Positions 40,882 through 52,529 are shown, counted from the stretch's first letter. The stretch is DNA of 64,000 nt from Tetrapisispora phaffii CBS 4417 (GCF_000236905.1 NC_016523.1:248001-312000), one strand, 5' to 3'. Made by a program: numbers and translations. The notes: generated by a model from the sequence alone, not told the origin.

Positions 40882-41407
40882 GCTTCCTCTCGAATGTGTA
40901 ACAGTAAACACAAAACATCATTAATTAAGGACAATTATATAACCATATACTTAATCATAAGTACATAAATATAACAAAATCAACAACAACTAACATTTAC
41001 TGACACGCTCAATTCATCTATACCTTGTCACTCATTCTCGTTGCTTGTCTTGTTATACTCGTTTCGTAATTGTCTGGCATTTTTCAAAATCGAACAAATT
41101 GGAAAAAAAAAAAACTGAAAAATTTAGAACATTCAATTACGAAAAGGCTAAAAAGTAGCCACTTTTCAGAAACTAAATAGCATTGTAGTTAATTTATTTT
41201 CTATTGATATGACTATAAATCTGGCAAATATCAGTTCTACTGTTCTATGAATTTATTTTAAGTGGTTTTATTTGAACTTTTGCTACTCTTTTTGATGAAC
41301 AATTGAGGGAAATATACAGCACATTTAAGCATTTATATAAAGAAAGATAACGAACGAACGCAAAAATATTGGCAATAACGTTATCTCATAATTTTTAAAG
41401 ATTGGCA
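40882..41407. other. Intergenic REV3-MEX67
   Basis: A 526-bp space between two plus-strand genes with a 12-base A run at about 41103-41114, likely a nucleosome-depleting tract of the MEX67 promoter. No RNA gene was seen. Confidence 0.45.
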
Positions 41408-43129
41408 ATGAATGGGTTCCATAACGTTAATAATTTAGGTTCATTGGCAACTCAGCAAATGATGACGAACAGGGTTGAAGTTGTCATCACCAACTGGGAA
41501 AATGGCTCTATTAACGACTTGACAAGTTTTTTGAGTCGCCAGTCTCGTATTGCAGTAAGAGATGTACGAGTTGAAGGTAATGCAGCTATTGGTTATGTTG
41601 CAAACAAGAAAGAAGCCGAAGCATTAAACAAGTTCAATGGCATCAGGTTTGCCGGTAAGAGTTTGAAGATACAAGTAACCGGAGGTGTCGACAATTCCTC
41701 TCCAACAGTGAAACTATTAAAAGCGTTTTTATTTAGAAGATATGATCCCCAGACTAAGATGTTGAATCTAGGTAGTATACACACTGATGCTGAATTAGTA
41801 CAAAAAGGTCTTTTCACCACCATTTCTACGCAATCAAAAATGTTCGCGGCCATGATGAAATTAGCATCATCGGAGTCAAATTTAGTAGTAGAAAGTGTTA
41901 ATTTATCAGATAACAACTTGAAAGATATCAATGGTATTACAACATTGGCACAGACGTTCCCAAATTTAAAAAATTTATGTCTAGCCAATAACCAAATCGC
42001 AAGATATAAAAGCATGGAACCTTGGAAGAATAAATTTAAAAAATTAAGAGAATTACTAATGACGAATAATCCAATTGTAAATGAAAGGGCATATAAAAAT
42101 GAGATGCTTAAGATATTCCCTAAGTTGGTTATGCTAGATAATATAGTTGTGAGAGATGCTCAAAAATTAGATGCTATTTACAACTTTCCATTCAAGAGTA
42201 AGCCATTTTTCTTTGAAAATAATGAACTGGGCTCATCTTCAACTGAATTTGTAACAAATTTTCTAAATTTATGGGATTCTGACAGATCACAATTGTTGCA
42301 ATTATACACGCCACAATCTCAATTCTCCATGTGTTCAGACGCCTCGGTTCCACCTTCTAGTGTTAAGGATGCTGATCAAAATCCATCATTTGGTTTTTAC
42401 TTATCATCATCACGTAATATAACTAAAATATCTACTGATACCTCAATTCAGCAAAAATTGGCCACTGGTCCAGAAGGTATTGCTGAGATTTTTAACTCCT
42501 TACCAATGACCAAACATTATTTACTAGAAAAAGCAGAGTCGTACTCTATGCAAACAATATCTTACGGTCAAGTGAATGGGTTTATGATTATCTTACACGG
42601 TTTCTTCGAAGAAACTACAAAACCAATGAATGTAAACAATAAAGGCCGTCCTAGAAGATTCAACCACGGTAGCAATGCTTCAAGTGACAAAAGGCTCTCT
42701 AAAAAGTCCTTCGATAGAGTGTGGGTGTTGGTACCTACAAATTATGGTGTTATAGTAGCTTCTGATATGTTAACTGTAAGACCTTATGTTTCTGCTGCTT
42801 GGATAAAGGTACCGGATACTCCAGCTACAATTAATAATACAGCAGTTCCGATGCAGCAAATGAATCAACCAAATTTTGTACCTAATACAACAATGAATCA
42901 ACAGATGAGTCCTCCTATATTAGCACCAACTCTGCAATTACCGCCGGAAATCCAGGCTAGATTATCACCTATTCAATTGGAGTTATTGAATAAGCTTCAT
43001 GTAGACACAAAATTAAATTCGGAATACACATATATGTTAGCTGAACAAAGTGGGTGGAATTATGATGTTGCATTCAAGGGATTCCAATCCAGTATGGGGC
43101 AAATTCCAAGAGAAGCCTACATACAATAA
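41408..43129 (+). CDS. MEX67: mRNA export receptor Mex67
   Basis: A 573-residue protein from the first ATG (41408); S. cerevisiae Mex67 has 599. With Mtr2 it carries mRNA and pre-60S particles through nuclear pores. Domains in order: an RRM-like N-terminal part (about 20-95, VEVVITNWENGSINDLTSFL), leucine-rich repeats (about 135-250, SVNLSDNNLKDINGITTLAQ), an NTF2-like domain (about 270-465, FVTNFLNLWDSDRSQLLQLY), and a UBA-like TAP-C domain at the end (LNKLHVDTKLNSEYTYMLAE, QSGWNYDVAFKGF). A Gln/Asn/Met-rich linker precedes the UBA part. Corresponds to YPL169C. Confidence 0.96.
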   Translation: MNGFHNVNNLGSLATQQMMTNRVEVVITNWENGSINDLTSFLSRQSRIAVRDVRVEGNAAIGYVANKKEAEALNKFNGIRFAGKSLKIQVTGGVDNSSPTVKLLKAFLFRRYDPQTKMLNLGSIHTDAELVQKGLFTTISTQSKMFAAMMKLASSESNLVVESVNLSDNNLKDINGITTLAQTFPNLKNLCLANNQIARYKSMEPWKNKFKKLRELLMTNNPIVNERAYKNEMLKIFPKLVMLDNIVVRDAQKLDAIYNFPFKSKPFFFENNELGSSSTEFVTNFLNLWDSDRSQLLQLYTPQSQFSMCSDASVPPSSVKDADQNPSFGFYLSSSRNITKISTDTSIQQKLATGPEGIAEIFNSLPMTKHYLLEKAESYSMQTISYGQVNGFMIILHGFFEETTKPMNVNNKGRPRRFNHGSNASSDKRLSKKSFDRVWVLVPTNYGVIVASDMLTVRPYVSAAWIKVPDTPATINNTAVPMQQMNQPNFVPNTTMNQQMSPPILAPTLQLPPEIQARLSPIQLELLNKLHVDTKLNSEYTYMLAEQSGWNYDVAFKGFQSSMGQIPREAYIQ

Positions 43130-43408
43130 TTACTTGTTTTATGATACTGAACAATGCATACAAAAAATTCTTTACATATCATAGTTTACAGAGATGTTGA
43201 AAGTTAATAATTTTTTGTTTTATTTATACTTATTATATGTAAAGTTTTTAAAGTAATTTATCCATACATATTATTAGTATATAGTAAATTTACCATAAAC
43301 TTTTGGTTTTTTTATCATAACATCACTTAGAGGTTTATGTATTAGTATTGACATTATTTCACATACGCCCATAGAACATAAGAATTTCCCATTTATGTTA
43401 TTTTTAAA

Positions 43409-43870
43409 TCATTTGTCATTTACACCAGCCTCTGGAACTAAAGTACCAATTTTAGGATATTTATTAATGAAATGTTGTTCCCATTCATCTAAAGCATTTT
43501 TCTCAGCTTCACTTAAGTTCTCTAAATCGTCAATTGCTTGATCCCAATCTCTAACAACATCTGTATCAAAGGAATTTAAAGCCAAACCTCTTGAAGCATC
43601 ATGACCAGCAAAATTAGAATAAGGTCCACTAGGACCGTAAAATTGGCGACCTTGAGTACAATCATATACAACACCCTTTATGGCAATGAATATTTTTTCA
43701 TCATCATGACCATTGTACTTCGATAAAGTTCTTGGATAAAAAATACCCTCGACAATTGGTTCTGATTGACTATTTGAATTCAAAATGTTTGGATCAGTGG
43801 TACCCGATAGACCAGTAGGATCTTGACTAGTTTTAACACCACCAAATAATAAATTAGTTAAGAAGGACAT
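43409..43870 (-). CDS. DAP1: Haem-binding MAPR-family protein Dap1
   Basis: A 153-residue cytochrome-b5-like protein of the membrane-associated progesterone receptor family (152 in S. cerevisiae). Dap1 binds haem and supports the P450 enzyme Erg11 in ergosterol synthesis. The family core is [13 protein letters not shown] (44-56), [20 protein letters not shown] (62-81), [16 protein letters not shown] (82-97). By analogy with PGRMC1, Tyr84 in GPYSNFAG is the haem ligand. No clear transmembrane helix is seen at the N-terminus. Convergent with MEX67 as YPL170W is with YPL169C. Confidence 0.95.
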   Translation of the reverse strand: MSFLTNLLFGGVKTSQDPTGLSGTTDPNILNSNSQSEPIVEGIFYPRTLSKYNGHDDEKIFIAIKGVVYDCTQGRQFYGPSGPYSNFAGHDASRGLALNSFDTDVVRDWDQAIDDLENLSEAEKNALDEWEQHFINKYPKIGTLVPEAGVNDK

Positions 43871-44254
43871 ATTTTAATCTCTTAGAATGTTGTGATCTTG
43901 AATATATTTATGTAGATAACCGTATCCATCAATAAGTTGAACGGTAAAGTAAAAGTAAGACCAATATTATAGTTATCGATAATCAAAAACTAAATTGCAT
44001 TTTGATTCAACACACAATCTTTATATAATTATCTAGTACTTGCTTAGAATATATAAATCTATAATTTCTTGGCTGAGAAAAGCTTCACATATCGGCGATG
44101 CCTCTCAAACGAAACACTAAACGATGTTTCAATATAATTTTTATGTAATAATTGAAAATTTATCATAAAAGGGCTTTTAATGACTATATATATAAATAAA
44201 TGCGCATAAGGATAATATATAATCGTCATTGTAACAGTGAGTGCAAGTTTAAGT
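43871..44254. other. Space between DAP1 start and TRE1/2 stop
   Basis: A 384-bp A/T-rich space containing the DAP1 promoter and the 3' end of the next minus-strand gene. An open frame 44059-44283 overlaps the neighbour and looks like chance. No recognised element. Confidence 0.4.
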
Positions 44255-46678
44255 TTATTGATATATGTTATCAGAACGTCCATCCATAATTTTACTCAAT
44301 GATTTCACTAACGCTCCCGTGATGACATCTAACTGGATTTGTGCTTCATTCCATGCGTTCTCATCGGCTGCATCCCTTAAACCAGGGAATACCCATGCAA
44401 ATTCATCACTTAAACCATTAGTCCAAACTGCAGGGCCAAATAATATATTTTTGTAATGTCTTCTTTTGTAGATACCTGTAACAGAAATCTGTGAAGTGCT
44501 GATTGTACTTAGTAATTTATTCCAGTTCCATCTATGTATGGATAAAAGAGAAGGCTCTAAATTGCTGCTATGTTGAACAACAATATTATCCCAACTTCTG
44601 ATCCAAGATTCTTGTTCAATTGCAATCCTTTTCCATTTATTAATTGCAGAAGAAACATCCTTAAAGTTCAATTTCTTTCCGTAAAGAGATTCTGCTTTAG
44701 ATAAATGGTTCTTTAATTCATTTTGATATGTACGAATGTCAAATGGTAATAATGGCACGTCTACCATTTTTAAAATTATATTCAATAGATATGTCATAAG
44801 ATCACTTGTTAAATTTTTTCTGTCGTTTTCATGTAATAGTTCACTGTATTTATCAAACGTATCTTGATCGGTATATGCAATATCATTATCTTGAGTCACC
44901 TGTTTTGAAGACAGGATGGTCACAGGTACACCATTTGCTAAGAATGGTGTCCAATCACCATACTGATGAACATCAGAAACATGGACATCAAATTTGAGCT
45001 TATTATCATCTGACATGAATAATGATTTCAAAAGAGGGTGAGTTTGGATATCAATCTTATGCGAATTAGATGTAATACCAAGTTGTGAAATATCCAATAC
45101 AGAATATACTTCTTTTCTTATATGAGAAGTTCTTTGTTCTACAAATTCAGCTGCTCCAGCATAGTTGAATTCTGATCCACCAAATGATATAAAATATATG
45201 CTCCTTAAAGGTCGCCAGTTAAACTTATATTTAAATCCTTCAAAAAGTTGTACTAACGATAAGAGAACACTAGTACCAAAATTTGGATATGATGTACCGT
45301 AGCTGTATGAATTTCTTGACGCTGCAATGATAATAGCTTTTTCACTTTGTTCTCTACCTTCAATTTTACCCATGATATTAAAAACAGAATGTCTTTCTCT
45401 AATTGTAGTTGCGACAGAAAAATCTACCTTCACATCACCAGGGATACCACTATGAGCTCCATTATCAAGTTTAACACCTTTATGTGATAACGCATCTAAT
45501 ATTAATTTAGCCTGGTTCTGTGATATAGGCAACGAAAGTAACTTTGGTAAAACAGGCGCACTTCCAAAATCATTATCTTGAATTGCATGACCAGTCCAAC
45601 CTGGAGTCAACGCATCACCAGTATAAAATTGATTCAAAGCAACGGATCTGGATTGAACTAAATCGCCATTTCCAGCACCTACATTAGAAATAAATAAGAC
45701 ACCCTTTGCACCATATTTCTGAGCTGCTAAAACCTGTTCTGACACCAATTTTGAATAATCCATTAACAAGACAGTATTATCGGTGATCATATTTTCCTTC
45801 TTCAATTTGGACAACTCAGTCAAACTACCTTGATTAGCATAAATCAAATTAGATTGACTTACGGAACCATTTAAAGAGAATGGGTTCCAATTTCTATCAT
45901 CCAATGGTATATCAATCTTTTTGTTATCCTTGGTGTAAATGGTAAGGTTAGCTGAATTATAATAATTTGCGTAAGCTGGATACTCTGACTCGATGACCGA
46001 TTTTAAACCATTGTTTCTAAATGAACTCTTAATATAATCTTTAATTGCCGTATCTCCTCTTGAACCAGAAGAGTGTGGCATGCTACTAATGTACTCTAAA
46101 TCATTTTCTAACTTAGCGAGATCCAACGAGATTTTTGAATATTGTAATAGTACAGGTATGTTGGTGAACATTCCAAGAAGAGCTTCTTTATTACTACTCG
46201 GAAGCAAACCACTAGATACCACAACAAACGATACAATGGACATGAATATGATATAAAAAAATCTTCTTAAGATCAATGGGTTACCAACTTTGTTCAAATA
46301 GAAATCTATTTTCTCTGAAAACATTTCAGATATTATAAATATTGGATCTAATATTTTCTCTTTTACATTAACATGGTAATAATAATTTAGATTTTTAAAT
46401 ACATGTTTCATTTTCTTGATCATAGTTTCATCTCCCTCGTTATTAAATTGGTTTAAGTCTTCCATCTGCATTTCTTCATCGAAATTATTAATATTCTCTA
46501 AATTATGAGCATCATCATAGGTTGGAGGCTCAACCGGTAGAGTATCATTCGATAGATTTAAGTCATCCTCAACACTTAAATTATTTGACTCTGGAGCAAC
46601 TAAATCTACGGTTGGGGAATTAACTCCAGAGTGTTCTGCATCTGTCGTAGAAACTCTTTCATAGTTATTTTTAACCAT
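44255..46678 (-). CDS. TRE2: Transferrin-receptor-like membrane protein Tre2/Tre1
   Basis: An 807-residue type II membrane protein. The acidic cytosolic tail (about 1-130) carries a PPTY motif (51-54), the binding shape for the WW domains of the Rsp5 ubiquitin ligase. One transmembrane helix lies at about 136-158 (FFYIIFMSIVSFVVVSSGLL). The lumenal part resembles transferrin receptor/PSMA proteins: a protease-associated insert (about 290-330), an M28-peptidase-like fold (IIIAASRNSYSYGTSYPNFG, FISFGGSEFNYAGAAEF), and a dimerisation domain. Tre1 and Tre2 work with Bsd2 and Rsp5 to send metal transporters such as Smf1 to the vacuole. They are duplication paralogues (YPL176C, YOR256C), and both tracks converge here, so which one this is remains open. 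Confidence 0.8.
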   Translation of the reverse strand: MVKNNYERVSTTDAEHSGVNSPTVDLVAPESNNLSVEDDLNLSNDTLPVEPPTYDDAHNLENINNFDEEMQMEDLNQFNNEGDETMIKKMKHVFKNLNYYYHVNVKEKILDPIFIISEMFSEKIDFYLNKVGNPLILRRFFYIIFMSIVSFVVVSSGLLPSSNKEALLGMFTNIPVLLQYSKISLDLAKLENDLEYISSMPHSSGSRGDTAIKDYIKSSFRNNGLKSVIESEYPAYANYYNSANLTIYTKDNKKIDIPLDDRNWNPFSLNGSVSQSNLIYANQGSLTELSKLKKENMITDNTVLLMDYSKLVSEQVLAAQKYGAKGVLFISNVGAGNGDLVQSRSVALNQFYTGDALTPGWTGHAIQDNDFGSAPVLPKLLSLPISQNQAKLILDALSHKGVKLDNGAHSGIPGDVKVDFSVATTIRERHSVFNIMGKIEGREQSEKAIIIAASRNSYSYGTSYPNFGTSVLLSLVQLFEGFKYKFNWRPLRSIYFISFGGSEFNYAGAAEFVEQRTSHIRKEVYSVLDISQLGITSNSHKIDIQTHPLLKSLFMSDDNKLKFDVHVSDVHQYGDWTPFLANGVPVTILSSKQVTQDNDIAYTDQDTFDKYSELLHENDRKNLTSDLMTYLLNIILKMVDVPLLPFDIRTYQNELKNHLSKAESLYGKKLNFKDVSSAINKWKRIAIEQESWIRSWDNIVVQHSSNLEPSLLSIHRWNWNKLLSTISTSQISVTGIYKRRHYKNILFGPAVWTNGLSDEFAWVFPGLRDAADENAWNEAQIQLDVITGALVKSLSKIMDGRSDNIYQ

Positions 46679-47173
46679 ATTTCAATAGCAGAAGTAACCA
46701 GAATATTATTATGTTTTTATTATATAACTCAAAACACTTCAAATGATTGATTAATAATGTCACTAAAAATTATCCACTATAATTTAGCCCAGTAAAGCTG
46801 TCTGAAAGTTAAAATATCTATTTTCTAGTTACAGCTCCACTTCTAATAGTATTATGTCATTTAACTATTAGAATTAAGATATGCAACAAATACAATTTAT
46901 TTATTAATAATTGTTATTAATGTTATAGTTACAGTTGTAGTTATAGTTTGATTCAAGAATTTGTTACGTTATATATTTGCCGCATAAAGTGTTGATACTA
47001 AAAAAGTTATAATTGTAACATAAGAACAATAAGGATTAAAAGCATTGATGTATTATGAACCAGTAAATTTGAATTAATAAAATAGTAACCACATTGTTGC
47101 ATTGTTGATATAGGATTATTGGACAAATTTGATTAGCTTTTTCTTTGTGTGTAATTGAGAGATTAGCAAGACC
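46679..47173. other. TRE2-SPT14 divergent promoter
   Basis: A 495-bp space. It was checked for a 5' intron of SPT14 because the S. cerevisiae gene has one; no convincing GTATGT donor with TACTAAC branch point was found. A repeated GTTATAGTTACAGTTGTAGTTATAG-type run lies at about 46923-46948. Confidence 0.45.
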
Positions 47174-48550
47174 ATGGAACCTGCCAACATGGGATACAAT
47201 ATTGCAATGATATCTGATTTCTTTTATCCTCAATTAGGTGGAGTAGAATTTCATATGTATCATTTAGCTCAAGAATTGATAAAGTTAGGAAACTCAGTGA
47301 TAATTGTTGTTCATGCATATAGTCCCGATAGAGTTGGAGTCAGATACTTGAGCAATGGGTTGAAAGTTTACTACGTTCCATATTTCGTGTTACATAGAGA
47401 GACTACATTTCCTAATGTGTTTGGGACATTTCCTTGGGTCAGGAACATATTGATAAGGGAACAGATCGATATTGTTCATACACATGGTAGTGCCTCTACA
47501 TTTTCGTTGGAAGGTTTATTATGTGGGAACACACTTGGACTGAAGACTGTCTTTACAGATCATTCTTTATACGGTTTTGGTAATATCACATCTATTTGGG
47601 TTAATAAATTATTGACATTCTCTTTGACAAATACCGATAAAGTTATATGTGTTTCAAACACTTGTAAAGAGAACATGATTATGAGAACCAAAGTTGACCC
47701 ATCAAAAATGTATGTTATACCGAATGCTGTCGTTAGTGCAGATTTTAAACCAACGGAATCTGCACAAGATAAGGAAATCAGACATGAAAGGGAAGGGTGT
47801 AAGATCGTTACTATAAACAGATTATTTGCTAATAAAGGTGCAGATTTATTAACACACATTATACCAATAATATGTTCATTGCATAGTGATGTTGAATTTA
47901 TCATTGCTGGTGATGGTCCAAAATATGTTGATTTTCAACAAATGATCGAAAAGAACAGATTAGAAGATAAAGTAACCCTTCTAGGTCCTGTTCCTCATGA
48001 GAAAGTACGAGATGTAATGTGTCAAGGTGATATATATTTACACGCAAGTTTAACAGAGGCATTCGGTACCGTGTTAGTAGAAGCTGCTTCTTGTGGTCTC
48101 CTAATCGTCACAACAACCGTCGGAGGTATTCCTGAAGTTTTACCTTCACATATGATGGTGTATGCTGATGATACTTCTGTAACAAAATTAGTTGAATCAT
48201 TGAATAAAGCTATTAAAATATTAAAAGAAAATAAATATAATGGTAGCAAAGTTCATGAAGAAATCGAAGGAATGTACGATTGGTCATTAATTGCAAGAAG
48301 AACAATGAATGTATATACAGGCATTTTTGAAAATGCGAAGCCAGATGATAAAAATTGGTTAACAATGATCAAGAAATTTAATGAAAGAGATGGTATCTGG
48401 GCAAAACATTTGTATATGTTGTGTGGTATAGTAGAATATCTGCTATTCCTTTTATTTGAGATATTGTATCCATCCAAAAATATAGAATTGGCACCTAAAT
48501 GGCCATCAAAGGAAGTAGTATCAAATCGTATTTCACACAGTAAGTATTAA
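47174..48550 (+). CDS. SPT14: GPI-anchor biosynthesis UDP-GlcNAc transferase Spt14/Gpi3
   Basis: A 458-residue GT4-family glycosyltransferase (452 in S. cerevisiae), homologue of human PIG-A. It is the catalytic subunit of the ER complex that adds GlcNAc to phosphatidylinositol, the first step of GPI synthesis. N-terminal block [20 protein letters not shown] (14-33); [25 protein letters not shown]; the C-terminal catalytic block [20 protein letters not shown] with the GT4 glutamates; and a C-terminal membrane helix [20 protein letters not shown] (about 415-434). No intron is needed here, unlike S. cerevisiae YPL175W. Confidence 0.96.
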   Translation: MEPANMGYNIAMISDFFYPQLGGVEFHMYHLAQELIKLGNSVIIVVHAYSPDRVGVRYLSNGLKVYYVPYFVLHRETTFPNVFGTFPWVRNILIREQIDIVHTHGSASTFSLEGLLCGNTLGLKTVFTDHSLYGFGNITSIWVNKLLTFSLTNTDKVICVSNTCKENMIMRTKVDPSKMYVIPNAVVSADFKPTESAQDKEIRHEREGCKIVTINRLFANKGADLLTHIIPIICSLHSDVEFIIAGDGPKYVDFQQMIEKNRLEDKVTLLGPVPHEKVRDVMCQGDIYLHASLTEAFGTVLVEAASCGLLIVTTTVGGIPEVLPSHMMVYADDTSVTKLVESLNKAIKILKENKYNGSKVHEEIEGMYDWSLIARRTMNVYTGIFENAKPDDKNWLTMIKKFNERDGIWAKHLYMLCGIVEYLLFLLFEILYPSKNIELAPKWPSKEVVSNRISHSKY

Positions 48551-48590
48551 AGTGTTTTATAGATATGGGAAGAGCCACGATTTTATATAA

Positions 48591-51176
48591 TTATACAAAT
48601 TGTTTTTCTAATGCATTTTTAAGAATATTAAAGTTTTTTGAAGATCTTGAAATGTAACTTTCATAATGGTGAATGGAATTATCATTATATATGTCTCTCA
48701 ATGGAATACTATCAAGAGAGTCTAACAGAGTAGAAGCGTTTCGTAGTAATGTTCTATGATAATTAGGCTCAAAATTGGAAATATCTTTCCTAGAATTTAT
48801 TGAATCTTCAAAATTGTCTAACCAAGATAGCACAGAATCGTCTTTCAATTCCATAGGCGTAGTGAATTTCTTAACAAGATGTTCAAGTTCGTAAATTTCT
48901 GAAATTAAACCTGCTCTATCAATTTTTTCATTCTCTTTAATGAGGGAATCTAATCCAGGTAGTTTAATTTTGAAGTACTTGTTTAATTGTTCTTCTTCTA
49001 ACCGAGTTTGTAAATCAGTTATTTCAATATTTGATTTTTCATTCATCAACTTTAAAGTGTTCTTTTCTTCCTTTAATGATTCAATTTGTGACATTAAATT
49101 CTTTAAACTTTCCTCATTGGTTTCAAATAGAATAAGTTTATTTCTGAGAACTTCCAACTTAACTAATAAGTTTTTATTTTCCTGTTGGATATCATGTAAT
49201 TGAGTCTCCAACTTAATCAAATTTGGCTGTTCAACTAAGTTAACAGGCAATGTCAACTCTAATGTGGCATCGTCTTTGTCAGAAATTGCGCCATCCACTA
49301 TTGATTTTGAAATAACCTCTAAAGTCATGAACTTATCAGAAACCTTAATCAAGTTCTCTAACATACTATTACAGAAGTTATCAACATCATTATTTATTAT
49401 AACATCATGGAATAAGCTTAATATGTTATTAACAAGATCTGATATCATCAAAGGTTTATCCTGATATTTTAGAGAGTATTGATGATCATCTGTTAAAAGA
49501 TTTCGTTTTTCAGTAATAAGGTTTTCAATTGTAAGACAGATTTGGTAGATGTCAGTCACCTTCTGAGAACGGGTACCATATTCGTTCTTGGAAAACATTA
49601 TACTACCCATAAACTCTGGTACAGATGCGGAAGATAAAAAATATATTATATCAACCAATAAAGTTGTGTTTGACTCTATTGAATCATTCTCCTTTATAAA
49701 TAAAATTAATAGGGAATGGTCTTCAATTTTCAAGTTACCACTATTATTGTATAAAATATTTATCCAATATTGTATATTTAGGATTCCATCTAAGAGAAAA
49801 TATTTTTTACGGCTACTATCAAGTTCATCTGAGCCATCTATAACAATTGTTACTTGAATAAGTAAAAATAATAATGTTTTGTAAAATAAAAAATAACTTT
49901 CTGACAATTCCAATGGATTAATTAAGAACTGATCATAAACAATCTGCATAAGCAAAGGAAATAACTTAATAAACTTTCTGTAGTTTTTGGAAGACAATAG
50001 GTACTCTAATAACTTGTCTAAATAGTTACCTTTATTAATTATTTTATCCTTATAAATTATCTCTTTTTCTGTGTATCCATTATTATTTTTATGAACATCT
50101 GATATATCAGCATTAGTATTGAAGAGGTTTTTTAATTCAGAGGATAATTTAACGTTTTCATTCACGAGATCCTCATTATTTTTGACTGACTTACTATATT
50201 TAATTTTCAAATCCTCTATCTCGAGATGTAATTCTTGTTCCATCTCTGCATATACTGATATAATATTGTTTTGGTACTCTATCTCTTTTTCCATATCAAT
50301 AATTTTACTAGATTTCCTTTCTAAGATATTTTGCAATTTACTATTTTCGTTTGTTAAAAACTCTACTAACTCTTTGGAATCCTTTACAATTTCCAATTCT
50401 TTATCTAAATCGGTCGCAGTCTTCGAAAGTGCAATGTTTTCCTTATTTAAATCCTCAAAAAGTGCTTGTAAAGTTGTATTCTCGCCTAATAAGTCTTCAT
50501 TTTCTGCCAGAAGTGATTCATATTGATCTGTAGTGGAAGTTAAGGAATTGTATAATCTCGTAGCTAAATCTTTCAAATTTGTCTCATCAATATGTGCATC
50601 ATTCAATAGTTCTCCTATTCTTTTTTTATCCAATTTCCTTGAAGTGTCAACTTCAGTTTCCAACTCTTTCAATGTAACAATGCATTCGTTATACTTACAC
50701 TTTAAATCATCTAGTGATTCTATTAGATCGCTGATTTTCAAAAGATAATCTGTTTCCTTTAGGGATAACTTTTCAATTGACAAATTCAAATGGTTTATCT
50801 CATCTTCATACCATTCCAAAAACTTGGCTGTTTCCTTGTTCGCCAATTGTGATTGTAAACTCAAGACTTTATCTTGTAATTTTTCAATAACACCTTTCAA
50901 TCTCTTAACGTCGTTTGTCGATCCTTCACTCTTATGAACCTTCACATTTTCAACGATTTTATCAATTTTATCAACTTTTACAAACAACCCATATAATCCA
51001 CCTTCTTTAGATAAATCAAAATACCGCACCCCATTGACACTACCATCATTCTTCCCCACACTATCATCTAATTCAATACCACACCATAAACCATCAGCAA
51101 ATTCAGTTGGTCCTATATACCTTGCTATACCGGATCCACCGGTGGGAGCAAGAACTCTATCACCTACACCAACCAT
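48591..51176 (-). CDS. NIP100: Dynactin large subunit Nip100 (p150Glued)
   Basis: An 861-residue protein (868 in S. cerevisiae). An N-terminal CAP-Gly microtubule-binding domain (about 1-70) contains GVGDRVLAPTGGSGIARYIG (3-22), GLWCGIELDD and VGKNDGSVNGVRYF. Long coiled coils lie at about 85-370 and 670-760, separated by a helical intermediate region. Dynactin activates dynein for spindle movement into the bud neck. It is convergent with SPT14 (40 bp between stops). In S. cerevisiae the neighbours are also SPT14 (YPL175W) and MRPL40 (YPL173W). Confidence 0.94.
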   Translation of the reverse strand: MVGVGDRVLAPTGGSGIARYIGPTEFADGLWCGIELDDSVGKNDGSVNGVRYFDLSKEGGLYGLFVKVDKIDKIVENVKVHKSEGSTNDVKRLKGVIEKLQDKVLSLQSQLANKETAKFLEWYEDEINHLNLSIEKLSLKETDYLLKISDLIESLDDLKCKYNECIVTLKELETEVDTSRKLDKKRIGELLNDAHIDETNLKDLATRLYNSLTSTTDQYESLLAENEDLLGENTTLQALFEDLNKENIALSKTATDLDKELEIVKDSKELVEFLTNENSKLQNILERKSSKIIDMEKEIEYQNNIISVYAEMEQELHLEIEDLKIKYSKSVKNNEDLVNENVKLSSELKNLFNTNADISDVHKNNNGYTEKEIIYKDKIINKGNYLDKLLEYLLSSKNYRKFIKLFPLLMQIVYDQFLINPLELSESYFLFYKTLLFLLIQVTIVIDGSDELDSSRKKYFLLDGILNIQYWINILYNNSGNLKIEDHSLLILFIKENDSIESNTTLLVDIIYFLSSASVPEFMGSIMFSKNEYGTRSQKVTDIYQICLTIENLITEKRNLLTDDHQYSLKYQDKPLMISDLVNNILSLFHDVIINNDVDNFCNSMLENLIKVSDKFMTLEVISKSIVDGAISDKDDATLELTLPVNLVEQPNLIKLETQLHDIQQENKNLLVKLEVLRNKLILFETNEESLKNLMSQIESLKEEKNTLKLMNEKSNIEITDLQTRLEEEQLNKYFKIKLPGLDSLIKENEKIDRAGLISEIYELEHLVKKFTTPMELKDDSVLSWLDNFEDSINSRKDISNFEPNYHRTLLRNASTLLDSLDSIPLRDIYNDNSIHHYESYISRSSKNFNILKNALEKQFV

Positions 51177-51668
51177 CGGAGCATGACAATAACAAAACCA
51201 GCAATATGCAACACCAAAAAATACCTTTATGGATCTTCAACTTGCCACTTGAACTAACTCACCGATGCAATGAACAGAAGAAAACAGCACTTGCCATTTA
51301 AATGTCCTGTCGATCGTGAATTATATATATGTAACTTACTGTAACTTGTCGTATGCGACTTAAGTAGTTGCTTAAATATGGTAGAAGTTACCCGTTTGCC
51401 GCCAATGGTGAAGTCCCCACCCAGACACCACAGACAGTAGCGGTGCACATTGCAACGTCAAAGAAGTGCAAAGAAAACAAAATCTGGAAAGTGTAAAACA
51501 CTGTAAATAACATTAAATGTACTTTATGTGGGTTGTGTGAGTATGAGTGGTTGGTGGGTATTGTTCTTTTCTGTCTAAGAGAGTGTCTGTATTTAGGGAC
51601 TCTTGTAAGGATAGGAGTCACACAGAATAGGGAGATATAGAGGATATACACGTTGAGAGAAAACGAAG
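51177..51668. other. NIP100-CDC31 divergent promoter
   Basis: A 492-bp space between divergent genes. Small overlapping open frames are present on both strands but none resembles a protein. No clear factor site was recognised. Confidence 0.4.
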
Positions 51669-52154
51669 ATGAACAATAACAGAAACGCTATGGTGTCTGG
51701 TAAGATCCAGGACCAACTCCTAGAGGAGCAGAAGCAAGAAATATATGAAGCATTTACTTTGTTTGATATGGATAATGATGGATATTTGGATTTCCATGAG
51801 GTGAAAGTTGCCATGAAGGCACTTGGCTTTGATCTACCGAAGGCTGAAATATTGGATTTGATTGATCAATATGACAACGATGGGCGCAGAAAGATGGAAT
51901 ATAATGATTTTTATGTTGTTGTTGGACAAATGATTTTGAATAGAGATCCACTCGATGAAATCAAAAGAGCCTTTAAGCTGTTTGATGATGATAATACCGG
52001 CAGAATCAGCTTGAAAAATTTAAGGCGAGTCGCAAAGGAGCTTGGAGAGACAATGACTGACGACGAATTGAGAGCCATGATAGATGAATTTGACTTGGAT
52101 GGGGATGGAGAAATTAATGAGCAAGAATTCATTGATATATGTACAGACAATTAA
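51669..52154 (+). CDS. CDC31: Centrin Cdc31
   Basis: A 161-residue centrin, the same length as in S. cerevisiae. It is a calcium-binding EF-hand protein of the spindle-pole-body half-bridge, needed for duplication of the pole body, and also of the Sac3-Thp1 mRNA export complex. Four EF-hand positions are visible: [12 protein letters not shown] (33-44), a degenerate second loop ([10 protein letters not shown], about 67-79), a third [13 protein letters not shown], and a fourth [13 protein letters not shown] with canonical calcium ligands. The first and fourth look fully competent. Corresponds to YOR257W. Confidence 0.97.
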   Translation: MNNNRNAMVSGKIQDQLLEEQKQEIYEAFTLFDMDNDGYLDFHEVKVAMKALGFDLPKAEILDLIDQYDNDGRRKMEYNDFYVVVGQMILNRDPLDEIKRAFKLFDDDNTGRISLKNLRRVAKELGETMTDDELRAMIDEFDLDGDGEINEQEFIDICTDN

Positions 52155-52529
52155 GAACAAATAAAAGAACAGATATAGATTTGAATAGTAGTTATATTAA
52201 TGTAGCTGACCATAGGACAATGACTTTGGAGACAACCCTGTTTATACTTAGTTATTAACTTAAACCTCTCGATATCCTTAGGGTCCCAAATGTTGCTAAT
52301 GTATCTATAATATATAAGCTAATGTATTATTACCATTTTTTATATATTTTCACACTATTCAACCTTCTAAAACACTTCTTGCAACAATAAAATTCATATA
52401 GGAATAAAGGCATGCATTAGCATGAGTGTCAGCACACGTAAGCAATTATGAGCTACATCAAATGAGCCTTATTGAATCAATAGTCACTGCTATAGGGCAG
52501 TTCTTTTAACCAAGTGTGTGCTTGAAACT

